64,000 bases of DNA from Planctomycetota bacterium (GTDB lineage: Bacteria; Planctomycetota; Planctomycetia; Gemmatales; Gemmataceae). This document shows positions 29,654 to 38,270 of the stretch, piece after piece. Location: positions 20,023-84,022 of the forward strand of contig JAIOPV010000196.1 in NCBI GenBank assembly GCA_021413735.1, written 5' to 3'. Positions within the stretch are counted from its first letter, which is position 1. Every line of letters starts with the position of its first letter. Below the pieces are notes generated by a model, which worked only from the letters and a program-made list of their open reading frames with translations, did not search any database and was not told the origin of the DNA. Position numbers and translations under genes: made by a program.

Positions 29654-29711
29654 CCGAGCCCGAGCGCCAAGCGAGGTTCAAGCGTGCCCTTCGTTTGGCG
29701 CTCGGACTCGG
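29654..29711. terminator. Strong inverted repeat CCGAGCCCGAGCGCCAAGCGAGG...CCTTCGTTTGGCGCTCGGACTCGG between convergent genes
   Basis: Arms of about 23 nt with few mismatches. Confidence 0.75.
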
Positions 29712-29760
29712 ACCAGCCAGCTCCACCTCGCCCTCGCCCCATGCTTTCAACGTGTTCCAT

Positions 29761-31185
29761 TCATTTCGCCACCACTTCTAACGGGTAGCTATGCCTGAAC
29801 ACGTTGGTTGGATCCCACAGCCGCTTGATCGCACCGAGCCTCGGCAAGTTCGGGCCGAATGCCAACGCCACTTCCCGGCTCGTCTCCGGAAGTCCAGGCC
29901 GAATCTCGGTGCTGTAGGCTCCGACGATGCACGCGTCGAGGGCTACCCACACGTCCGAGACCCATCGCCCGCATGCTGGCGCGACCGGTGAGTCGCCGGA
30001 CCCTGCCCAGGCTCCGATGATCGGGACATTCCACAAAGCCCGACGGCCAGCGAACGCAGTCGCCTCCGTCGCGATCCGACTCATCACGCCGCCAGCGTGC
30101 TGGAAGTCGATCCGGCACAGGTGCGATGGAGCAGACCGCATCAGCCCGACGATGCGGACCGCGACCTCCGGCGAAACTCGCCCGAGGAGCGGGCACTTCT
30201 CCGCACACCAGATCGGCCCTGCGATGGGCTCCCCGGTTCCCGGAGGATCGAACGCGGGTTGGGCCGAGTAGTTGAGTGCGACTGACTCTTGCCAAGTCGG
30301 CGCCCCACACGCGGCATCCAGGGCGTTCCGGACGCGGTCGGCGGCAGCAGTCGGGGCAACGACGTAAGCGAAAAGGACCGGCCCCGTGGCACCGGTTGGC
30401 GTCACCAGGGTACAGGACGCGCAGACATCTTCTGGCAGGTCGTTGGCCCAGGCGGTGAACTCCGTGAACGCCTCGACTGTCGAAACGGAACGGATCACGG
30501 TCAACCCGACCGGGGCCATGTGCGAGCGGAACGTGGCTGCGGTCACCACTCCAAACGGCGGCGTGGCCCCGCGGACGGCCCACCATAGCTCTGCCTCGCT
30601 CCCGGTGCTGGCGTCCGACAGGGTGCGGATCTCCCCGTCAGCGGTCACCAACTCGACTTCCACGAGATGGTCGAGGGTTAGCCCGTGGGAGCGGGTTAGG
30701 TGGCCGAACCCGCCCTGGGTGGCGAGACCCATGCCAGCGATCGGGACAGACCCGATTGGGACGACTCGCCCGGCTGGGGCGAGCACGGCGAGGGCTTGGC
30801 CCATGGTCGCACCGCCGCCCATCCTGGCCTTGTCGCCGATAAGACGTCCGCCGCCCATCCGTGCCTTCATGTCGATGACCACCGCGTCGGTTGCTGAGCA
30901 GATGGTGCTCAGTCCGCCGCCTCGGGTCGTCACGGCACAGCCAGAGTCGCGGGCGATCCTGACGGCGGTAGCTACCTGGGTGGCGTCTTCGGGCTGCACG
31001 ACGCAGGCCGGGCGGGCTGCGGCGGCCAAGGGAGTGAACAGCCCGGTCCTGAACGCAGGGTAGCGTGGATCGTCAGGGGCCAGGACGGCATCTCCGAGTG
31101 CGGAACGCAGGGCGGTCAGGGGGTTGGGCACGGGATGTTCCGGTGGGCGGATGAGATGGCGTTCGCAATACCATACGCCAATCAT
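29761..31185 (-). CDS. FAD-binding (PCMH-type/BBE-like) oxidoreductase
   Basis: ACVVQPEDATQVATAVRIARDSGCAVTTRGGGLSTICSATDAVVIDM ... GGFGHLTRSHGLTLDHLVEVELVTADGEI ... C-terminal RLGAIKRLWDPTNVFRHSYPL. Confidence 0.9.
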   Translation of the reverse strand: MIGVWYCERHLIRPPEHPVPNPLTALRSALGDAVLAPDDPRYPAFRTGLFTPLAAAARPACVVQPEDATQVATAVRIARDSGCAVTTRGGGLSTICSATDAVVIDMKARMGGGRLIGDKARMGGGATMGQALAVLAPAGRVVPIGSVPIAGMGLATQGGFGHLTRSHGLTLDHLVEVELVTADGEIRTLSDASTGSEAELWWAVRGATPPFGVVTAATFRSHMAPVGLTVIRSVSTVEAFTEFTAWANDLPEDVCASCTLVTPTGATGPVLFAYVVAPTAAADRVRNALDAACGAPTWQESVALNYSAQPAFDPPGTGEPIAGPIWCAEKCPLLGRVSPEVAVRIVGLMRSAPSHLCRIDFQHAGGVMSRIATEATAFAGRRALWNVPIIGAWAGSGDSPVAPACGRWVSDVWVALDACIVGAYSTEIRPGLPETSREVALAFGPNLPRLGAIKRLWDPTNVFRHSYPLEVVAK

Positions 31186-31424
31186 AAGCCATCGAACAGG
31201 ATGGCACAGGATGGCTGATGCGAAGAAAAGGCGTTGGGATCAGACGCTTGAGTTGATATGATTAGAGTGCGTTAATTCTCGATTGGGAGTGATGATTGTA
31301 TCATCCGCCTTCTGTTCGTCTCACATTCGCCCTTTGACTCGTCGGTGTAGTATTTACTGAATCTCGACAGGACATCGTTGAATCAAAGGCCTTTTTTCGC
31401 CCGATTATCCAAGGGACCCTCTTC

Positions 31425-32423
31425 ATGACCAGATCAAAGCTGGCCCGTTTCGCTTTCACACTCATTGAATTACTGGTAGTGATTGCCATTATCGCGATTC
31501 TGATTGGGCTGCTGCTCCCAGCCGTTCAGAAAGTTCGCGAAGCCGCTGCACGCACAAAGTGCAGCAACAACTTGAAGCAAATGATGCTCGGGATGCACGC
31601 GTTCCACGATGTCGCCTCAAAATTGCCGCCGTCGTGCGCGAGAGCAACTGTTGGAGATGGTGGGGCGCCGTACGCGGCGGCGTACTGGTCGTACTTCCTC
31701 CTGCCGTACATCGAGCAAGGGCCACTTTACTCGTCGATCCCGACGACGCTCCCGCCAACGTGGTCAGGAACAACTCTCGCGGCACTTCAGGCAAACGTTC
31801 CGTCGTATCGCTGTGCTTCGACGACCGATCTCGACTCTTATGATGTGACCGAGGGAGGCACCACAATTACAGGTCGAAGGGCGGTCAGTTATGGAGTTGT
31901 GGTCAGCAGTTCCGTTGGGAATCCGACGACTCCGCCGGGCACGTACAACGGTTCGGGAGAAAACCACAACTACATGGACGATCCCAGCATTTCACCCGGG
32001 CCCATCGGATCGTACGGCATGAAGCTGATCCATCCGCGGTTCGACGGCGTCTTCAACCAGGGATCTGAAACGAAACTGTTGGATATCTCGGATGGCACGA
32101 GCAACACGGTTGGTATTGGTGAGCGTTACCGTCGCTTTGCGACTGGCTTCAATCCGGGTGGTGGTTCTTGCGGCGGCTACTGGGGTGTTGGTGGTCCATC
32201 AGCACAGAATGAACACTCGCAGTTCAGCGGTTCGCTCGGCATTCCCATTAACGGGGGTTCGGGCGACTCCATTCTGTTCACAGGATTCAGTTCCCGACAC
32301 ACGGGCGGGGCGAACTTTGCGATGATGGATGGGGGTGTTCGTTTCCTCCGCGATAGCACGACCGACAACAACCGCCGGGGTCTTGCAACGAAGGCGGGCG
32401 GAGAAACGACGACCGACGACTGA
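31425..32423 (+). CDS. DUF1559 family protein with type IV pilin-like N-terminus
   Basis: [74 protein letters not shown]. Confidence 0.95.
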   Translation: MTRSKLARFAFTLIELLVVIAIIAILIGLLLPAVQKVREAAARTKCSNNLKQMMLGMHAFHDVASKLPPSCARATVGDGGAPYAAAYWSYFLLPYIEQGPLYSSIPTTLPPTWSGTTLAALQANVPSYRCASTTDLDSYDVTEGGTTITGRRAVSYGVVVSSSVGNPTTPPGTYNGSGENHNYMDDPSISPGPIGSYGMKLIHPRFDGVFNQGSETKLLDISDGTSNTVGIGERYRRFATGFNPGGGSCGGYWGVGGPSAQNEHSQFSGSLGIPINGGSGDSILFTGFSSRHTGGANFAMMDGGVRFLRDSTTDNNRRGLATKAGGETTTDD

Positions 32424-32554
32424 TCTGGAATTGTTGTGATAACGAGATAAGGTGGCGCAGACTTTGGCCTGTGCCACCATATCCACCGGAAACCTTGCCT
32501 TTCTGAGTTACGGCCTTGAGCACTGCCACGACGGCGCCCAAGGGGATTCCGCGG

Positions 32555-32944
32555 TCACGCGACGACCGCGTTCACAAGTTTGCCCGCACCATCGGTTTCA
32601 GCCACAAACGCAGCGCCAACGAACTTCGCGAATCGCTCAGCTTCGGGCGTTCGCGTTGCGCCAACCAGCACGACCTTGAGTTTCCGTTTCGTCGCTCGCA
32701 GTTTCGCTGCCACGAGGTAGCCACTTTCCCCGTCCAGCCCGACCGGCAACACAACAACGCTCGGCTTGCGAGCTATCACAGCGCAGGCGAGATCGTCGCT
32801 GGTGGGCACATTCAGCACGTCCCAGTCGAGCTTGCGAAGTTGATCCGATACGGAAGCGCAGCCGACCTTTCCGACGAGAACTGCGCGTGGTTTGCGAGCC
32901 GTTGCGATTCCCATAAATGCACCAAGAACTCGTTTGTCGCTCAT
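32555..32944 (-). CDS. Stand-alone degenerate (pseudo-)receiver-like protein
   Basis: PSVVVLPVGLDGESGYLVAAKLRATKRKLKVVLVGATRT resembles the receiver core but with Pro at the phospho-Asp position. Confidence 0.55.
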   Translation of the reverse strand: MSDKRVLGAFMGIATARKPRAVLVGKVGCASVSDQLRKLDWDVLNVPTSDDLACAVIARKPSVVVLPVGLDGESGYLVAAKLRATKRKLKVVLVGATRTPEAERFAKFVGAAFVAETDGAGKLVNAVVA

Positions 32945-33290
32945 ATTCGTTGCCTCCATCGCACGCATCAGAACCTGACACACCGCTCTGTGAAGATGTT
33001 CGCGTTGAAGCCCTGTAACTTGCGCGGTTCAGGCCAGATATTTTGCGGTCGCTGGCCCCGTTGAAATACTGTCTCAATCGGTTTCTGCTTGTCATCACGC
33101 GAAGACACGACTAGAAACCAGTTTCCGGAACCGCACCTTTCACCGATAAAGACTTCTCGCGAAGTTCAGGGAAGATACACGATTGGTGTTCGGGTGTCCA
33201 TGATCGTTGCGACCCCTCCCGTCTTTCGTGTGTTCAACCGCCGCGGTAACCGTAACCCTCGGAATTGCCCTTTCTCCCGGAGCGACACAC

Positions 33291-34235
33291 ATGGCAAAGG
33301 CACGTATCTCGATCGGCACTTGGGCGTATTTGTTCAACCAGGAAAAGCCGACCACCGACTTCCACACGATCCTGCACAAGCTGCAAGATCTTGGCTACGA
33401 CGGCGTCGAACTTGGCAGCTTCGGGCCGCACCCAAGCCCTGCGTCGCACCCGACGAAGGCAAGCCGAGCGAAGCTCAAGAAGGAAATCGCCGACCATAAC
33501 CTTTCGCTGTCGGGCATCGCCATCGACCTGTGGGCGTTCAAGACGCCTGGCACTTCGATCATGGACGAAACGCCTTCGGCATACCTGACGGCCTTCCTCG
33601 GCTGGTGTGCGTTCGCGGCCGATCTCGACGTGAAGACGATCCGCGTTGATACGGTGATCGCCCCGGATTACTTCCAGAAAGACCCGGAAGGCATCAAGAT
33701 CGGCACGGAAGCGGGCATGGAGCGCATCGCGAAGGTGTGGGACAAGGCGAGCAAGATGGCGGCCGACTATGGCATGAACATCTGCTGGGAGTTCGAGCCC
33801 GGGTTCGCGTTCAACAAGCCGAGCGAAATCATTCAGCTTGTGGACTGGGTTCGCGGCAAGGGGAACAACAACTTCGGCGTGTTGTACGACACCTGCCACG
33901 CTCACATGTGTGCCGTGGTTGGTGCGAATCAGGCTGGCGAGAAGGAAACGCTTCCCGGTGGCGAGTTGGAACTGCTCGAACGGCTCAAGGGGAAGATCAC
34001 GCACGTTCACGTCATCGACAGCGACGGCAGCTTGAACGAGCACAACACGTCAACGCACAATCCTTTCGGCACAGGCAAACTGAACTTCGATCAGCTTGCA
34101 CCGGCGTTGCGGAAGTGTGGCGTTCCGCACGAGTGGTGGTGCGTCGATTTGTGCTTCTGGCCGGACGCCTGGCAAGTGACCGCCGACAGCAAGAAGTACC
34201 TCGACAAGCTCCGCGAGAAGTATGCCGCCGTGTGA
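33291..34235 (+). CDS. Sugar phosphate isomerase/epimerase-like TIM-barrel protein
   Basis: LQDLGYDGVELGSFGPHPSP ... NICWEFEPGFAFNKPSEIIQLVDWV ... FGVLYDTCHAHMCAV ... ITHVHVIDSDGS. Confidence 0.87.
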   Translation: MAKARISIGTWAYLFNQEKPTTDFHTILHKLQDLGYDGVELGSFGPHPSPASHPTKASRAKLKKEIADHNLSLSGIAIDLWAFKTPGTSIMDETPSAYLTAFLGWCAFAADLDVKTIRVDTVIAPDYFQKDPEGIKIGTEAGMERIAKVWDKASKMAADYGMNICWEFEPGFAFNKPSEIIQLVDWVRGKGNNNFGVLYDTCHAHMCAVVGANQAGEKETLPGGELELLERLKGKITHVHVIDSDGSLNEHNTSTHNPFGTGKLNFDQLAPALRKCGVPHEWWCVDLCFWPDAWQVTADSKKYLDKLREKYAAV

Positions 34236-34247
34236 TAGATTGAATCC

Positions 34248-34280
34248 TGGCGAGCGGGGGGCGAGAGCCCCCCGAGTTTC
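34248..34280. repeat. Hairpin CTGGCGAGCGGGGGGCGAGAGCCCCCCGAGTTT upstream of the Uma2-like gene
   Basis: GGGGGGC-GAGA-GCCCCCC perfect stem. Confidence 0.65.
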
Positions 34281-34302
34281 TCCTGCAATGAGGACTTCAC
34301 GG

Positions 34303-34959
34303 ATGGCCGTCGCGATTGAAACTCCCACAGAATCATTTGCAGATTTGCATGCTCGACTTGGTGGGGTGCCGTTGAGCCGTATTCGCCTCAAGCCGGCACC
34401 TGGTACGGCGACCGAGGAAGATCTTTTGCGAGCACGAAAGCCCGTTTGCGAATTGGTTGATGGTGTTCTCGTGGAGAAAGCGGTGGGAACAGCAGAATCT
34501 CTGCTTGCGGGCTACATTCTGCGTTTGCTTTGGGTGCATGTCGAACCTGACGACCTCGGTGTAGTTCTTGGAGCGGATGGGCACTTGCGACTGGCACCAG
34601 GTCAAGTCAGGGCACCGGATGTAAGTTTCGTTCCTTGGTCGTCATTTCCCAACGGTGAATTACCAGAAGACGAAGCATATTGGTCGGTTGCTCCGACGCT
34701 TGCAATTGAAGTTCTGAGTTACACGAATACCGCAGCTGAGATCGAACGCAAACTGGGCGAACTTTTCACCGCTGGTTGCAAGCTCATCTGGATCATTGAT
34801 CCACGAACGAAGACAGCCAAGGTTTACACGTCACTGAAGCGGTTCAAGGAACTCGACGAAACCGGCGTCCTCGACGGCGGGAAGGTGCTGCCGGGGTTCA
34901 AATTGCCGCTCGCCGACCTGTTCGCCGTCGGCAAACCTCGCAAGAAGAAGCCGCGTTGA
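34303..34959 (+). CDS. Uma2-family (DUF820) PD-(D/E)XK nuclease-like protein
   Basis: CELVDGVLVEKAVGTAESLLAGYILRLL ... QVRAPDVSFVPWSSF ... PTLAIEVLSYTNTAAEIERKLGELFTAGCKLIWIIDPRTKTAKVY. Confidence 0.85.
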   Translation: MAVAIETPTESFADLHARLGGVPLSRIRLKPAPGTATEEDLLRARKPVCELVDGVLVEKAVGTAESLLAGYILRLLWVHVEPDDLGVVLGADGHLRLAPGQVRAPDVSFVPWSSFPNGELPEDEAYWSVAPTLAIEVLSYTNTAAEIERKLGELFTAGCKLIWIIDPRTKTAKVYTSLKRFKELDETGVLDGGKVLPGFKLPLADLFAVGKPRKKKPR

Positions 34960-35102
34960 CGCTTCCGTTTCGCTCGGTATCCGTTGCCGAAAGGGTCGTC
35001 ACTTCGCATAACGCGCTGTAGCGAGCCTCTCATCACCCCACGGTTCGGGCCGGAATGCACCGGGCGCATCATCGTTGGTGGAGTCCGTCACTCCATCGGG
35101 AC

Positions 35103-35774
35103 ATGGAATTGCTGGAGTTCGGCCACGGCGGCGCGAGAGTCATCGCGTTCCCCACGTCTCGCGGTCGGTTCTTCGAGTGGGAAGATCACGGAATGCCCCG
35201 TGCGCTCTCGCACCTGCTCGACAATGGCCACCTGCACCTCACCTGCGTTGATGCGGTCGATGGCGAAAGCTGGTACGCCTACCACAAACACCCCGGCGAC
35301 CGCGCCTGGCGACACGAACTGTACACCCGCTATATCGTTGATGAAGTGTTGCCGTGGACGCACTGGCGCAACAACCACCCATACTCTATCTTCACCGGCG
35401 CGAGCTTCGGTGCGTTCCACGCTCTGTCAATTGGCCTGCGAAACCCCGACAAGGTGAACCGCATCCTGAGCATGAGCGGTCTCGTCGATATCCGTGGCTT
35501 CCTCGGCGGATTCCACAACGAGACAGTCTATTTCCAGAACCCCGTTGAGTTCATCCCGAACGAACACGACCACTGGCGACTTGAGCAACTTCGCCGACAG
35601 GATGTCATTCTCGCGGTGGGCAACGGCGATCGGCTCCTTCACCAGAACCGCGAACTCTCGGGCCAACTGTGGAGCAAGGGTATCGGCAACGCCTTCCGCG
35701 AATGGGATGGCTTCTCACACGATTGGCCGGTGTGGCACAAGATGGTGAACATGTACATCGGCGGGCATGATTAA
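35103..35774 (+). CDS. Alpha/beta-hydrolase putative esterase
   Basis: SIFTGASFGAFHALSIGLRNPDKVNRILSMSGLVDI (GXSXG-type elbow GASFGA); start taken at MELLEFGHGG. Confidence 0.8.
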   Translation: MELLEFGHGGARVIAFPTSRGRFFEWEDHGMPRALSHLLDNGHLHLTCVDAVDGESWYAYHKHPGDRAWRHELYTRYIVDEVLPWTHWRNNHPYSIFTGASFGAFHALSIGLRNPDKVNRILSMSGLVDIRGFLGGFHNETVYFQNPVEFIPNEHDHWRLEQLRRQDVILAVGNGDRLLHQNRELSGQLWSKGIGNAFREWDGFSHDWPVWHKMVNMYIGGHD

Positions 35775-35787
35775 CGTTCTGAATCCT

Positions 35788-35820
35788 CGTTTAGCCGCGA
35801 CGCGAAGCGGAGCGCTCACC
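35788..35820. repeat. REP-like CGTTTAGCCGCGACGCGAAGCGGAGCGC
   Basis: GTTTAGCCGC head as at 9730, 36761 and 50643. Confidence 0.55.
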
Positions 35821-35831
35821 TGAAGGCAACA

Positions 35832-36749
35832 ATGAAGAAAGTCGGCGTCATTGTCGGTCGCGAGTGGTCGTTCCCACCGAAGTTCATCGAAGAGGTGAAC
35901 CGGCGAGATAAGGGCGTCGTCGCGGAATTCGCCCGCCTCGGCGGCACCCGTATGGACGAGAAGATTCTATACGACGTTCTCGTTGATCGCATCTCGCACG
36001 AGGTACCCTATTATCGAAGCTATCTTAAACATGCCGTTCTCGAAGGCGTGACAGTTATCAACAACCCGTTCATGTGGACGGCTGACGACAAGTTCTTCGG
36101 TGCCTCGCTGTGTGCGAAACTTGGCCTTGGACACCCCAAGACAGCGGTGCTGCCGAACAAGGATTATGTGCCCGGAATCGTGAAGACCGAGAGCCTTCGC
36201 AATCTCGTCTACCCGATGGATTGGCAAGCAATCATCGACTACGTCGGGTTGCCGTGCATTCTCAAGGACGCCCACGGCGGCGGCTGGCGTGGCGTCTATG
36301 TCTGCCACAGCATCGAGGAACTGATTCGATACTACGACGGCTCCGGGCTGCTCACGATGATCGCTCAGGAGTTTATCAAGTGGGATCAGTATGTCCGCGT
36401 GATGTGTATTGGTCAGGATGTTGTGTTGCCGATGCCGTATGATACGCACAACCGCAAATATATTCCCGATCCGAACTATTTGACCCCAGCGCTCTATAAG
36501 CGAGTCGCGGCGGATTCACTCAAGCTGGTGCAGGCTCTCGGCTACGACATGAACACGGTCGAATGGGCGATCAAGGACGGCGTGCCGTATGCGATCGACT
36601 TCATGAATCCGGCCCCGGACATGGACCTTAACTCGCTGACGCCGGAATACTTTGGTTGGGTCGTCGAGAAGATGGCCGATCTCGTCATCGACCGGGCACT
36701 CAACCCGAAGCCGCAGATCAAGGATTTGCGGTGGAGCAAACTATTCTAA
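35832..36749 (+). CDS. ATP-grasp-like ligase
   Basis: FGASLCAKLGLGHPKTAVLPNKDY ... GLPCILKDAHGGGWRGVYVC ... LTMIAQEFIKWDQYVRVMCIGQ ... IKDGVPYAIDFMNPAPDMD. Confidence 0.8.
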   Translation: MKKVGVIVGREWSFPPKFIEEVNRRDKGVVAEFARLGGTRMDEKILYDVLVDRISHEVPYYRSYLKHAVLEGVTVINNPFMWTADDKFFGASLCAKLGLGHPKTAVLPNKDYVPGIVKTESLRNLVYPMDWQAIIDYVGLPCILKDAHGGGWRGVYVCHSIEELIRYYDGSGLLTMIAQEFIKWDQYVRVMCIGQDVVLPMPYDTHNRKYIPDPNYLTPALYKRVAADSLKLVQALGYDMNTVEWAIKDGVPYAIDFMNPAPDMDLNSLTPEYFGWVVEKMADLVIDRALNPKPQIKDLRWSKLF

Positions 36750-36760
36750 CCTAACTCATT

Positions 36761-36793
36761 GTTTAGCCGCTGCCCCGCCGGGGTGGCCGCTTC
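36761..36793. repeat. REP-like GTTTAGCCGCTGCCCCGCCGGGGTGGCCGC
   Basis: Same head motif and CCCC/GGGG stem. Confidence 0.55.
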
Positions 36794-36806
36794 ACATGGG
36801 GAACGC

Positions 36807-38162
36807 ATGTCCGACGCTATCACCAGCTATCACGATCTGCTCGCCTCCGATTCGGCACTCGCGTTTGACTCGCAGGCCGCGCTGGAACAAGCTCAGAAGA
36901 ATCGCGGGCTGATGTTCGGCACACGGCCCATTTGCAGCGTGTTACGTCCGCGATTCCTCACGCACACGCAGTACAAATTCCTGCAAGACACCGTGAAGGG
37001 GCTGCTTCCCGCGTTCCAGAAGACCTACGACCGAGCCCTCGGCGACGCCGACTTCCGCACGCAGTTCAAGCTCACGCCATACGAAGAAGAACTCCTGGTG
37101 ATCAACCCGGGTTACCGCGACCCGAGCCCCACAAGCCGTTTCGATTCGTTCTTCGTCTCGAACGAGGAACTGCTGTTCACCGAGTTCAACACCGAAACGC
37201 CCGCCGGGGCCGGATACTCCGATTCGCTCGCCGAAGTCTTCTACGGTATGCCCGTGTTTCAGGAGTTCCAGCGGAACTACCACGTCTTCCCGCTGCCCGC
37301 AAAGCCAGGCGTTTTGCACGCCTTGATGGGTTCGTTCAAGCAGTGGCAGGGGAACACTTCCCAGCCGCCGCGAATCGCCATCCTCGACTGGCGTGAGGTG
37401 CCAACGTTCAGCGAATTCGTGATCTTCTACGACTATTTCAAGGCGATGGGCATTGAGGTTCGCATCGTCGATCCGCGGGACTGCGAATTCCGCGACGGCA
37501 AACTCATGGCCGGCGACTACCACATCACCCTGATTTACAAGCGTGTGCTCATCACCGAACTGCTCGACCGTGGCGGTATCGAGCATCCCGTTGTGTTGGC
37601 GGTTCGTGCCGGTGCGGTGTGTATGGTGAACTCGTTCCGCAGCAAGATTCTCTTCAAGAAGGCGTCGCTCGCGGTGCTCTCGGACGAACGCAACGAGAGC
37701 ATGTTCACTGCGGATGAGTTGCTTGCACTTCGGAGACACATCCCTTGGACGCGAGTGATGGAACAGCGGATGACAGTTGCCCCCAACGGCAGTGACATTG
37801 AGTTGCTTCTCTGGACGATGGGCAACAAGGACAATCTCGTGTTGAAGCCGAACGACGATTACGGCGGGCACGGTATCACGCTCGGCTGGACGGTCGATGA
37901 AGAGCAATGGGGCAAGGCAGTCTCGGCTGCGCTGGACACGCCGCACGTCGTGCAGTGGAAGGTTCGCCTGCCCAGCGAGGCGTTTCCGAGCGTCGAGAAC
38001 GGCACGCTTCACGTCATTGATCGAATGCTCGACACGAATCCGTATGTGGCGTTCGGCTCGTACATGCACGGCTGCCTGACACGCATCTCGACGGACCCAC
38101 TCGTGAACGTGACTGCGGGCGGCGGCTCAACGGTCCCCACGTTCTTGGTGGAAGAACGCTGA
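36807..38162 (+). CDS. Glutathionylspermidine synthase-type/circularly permuted ATP-grasp-like ligase
   Basis: LLFTEFNTETPAGAGYSDSLAEVFYGMPVFQEF ... DNLVLKPNDDYGGHGITLGWTVDEEQWG ... VVQWKVRLPSEAFPSVENG. Confidence 0.78.
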   Translation: MSDAITSYHDLLASDSALAFDSQAALEQAQKNRGLMFGTRPICSVLRPRFLTHTQYKFLQDTVKGLLPAFQKTYDRALGDADFRTQFKLTPYEEELLVINPGYRDPSPTSRFDSFFVSNEELLFTEFNTETPAGAGYSDSLAEVFYGMPVFQEFQRNYHVFPLPAKPGVLHALMGSFKQWQGNTSQPPRIAILDWREVPTFSEFVIFYDYFKAMGIEVRIVDPRDCEFRDGKLMAGDYHITLIYKRVLITELLDRGGIEHPVVLAVRAGAVCMVNSFRSKILFKKASLAVLSDERNESMFTADELLALRRHIPWTRVMEQRMTVAPNGSDIELLLWTMGNKDNLVLKPNDDYGGHGITLGWTVDEEQWGKAVSAALDTPHVVQWKVRLPSEAFPSVENGTLHVIDRMLDTNPYVAFGSYMHGCLTRISTDPLVNVTAGGGSTVPTFLVEER

Positions 38163-38268
38163 CTCGTGTTTGGTGTTTCGTGTTTTGTGTTTAGGATTGA
38201 AACGTCCTCCTTCTCGCTGGTGTGATCGTCTTTTGACAAAACACTAAACACCCAACACAAAACACGAC
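38163..38268. repeat. Low-complexity-armed inverted repeat (words CGTGTTTGGTGTTT / CGTGTTTTGTGTTT)
   Basis: 38163-38193 pairs imperfectly with 38233-38267 (AAACACTAAACACCCAACACAAAACACG). Confidence 0.8.
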
Positions 38269-38270
38269 CT

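Noticed and set aside
30810-30880. Apparent tandem duplication KARMGGGRLIGDKARMGGG in the FAD-dependent oxidoreductase
   Set aside because: DNA copies are not clean duplicates and the segment lies in a region that naturally has a GGG(A/C) FAD-binding motif.
36942-38069. 375-aa - strand ORF opposite the ATP-grasp gene
   Set aside because: Antisense shadow of a supported gene.
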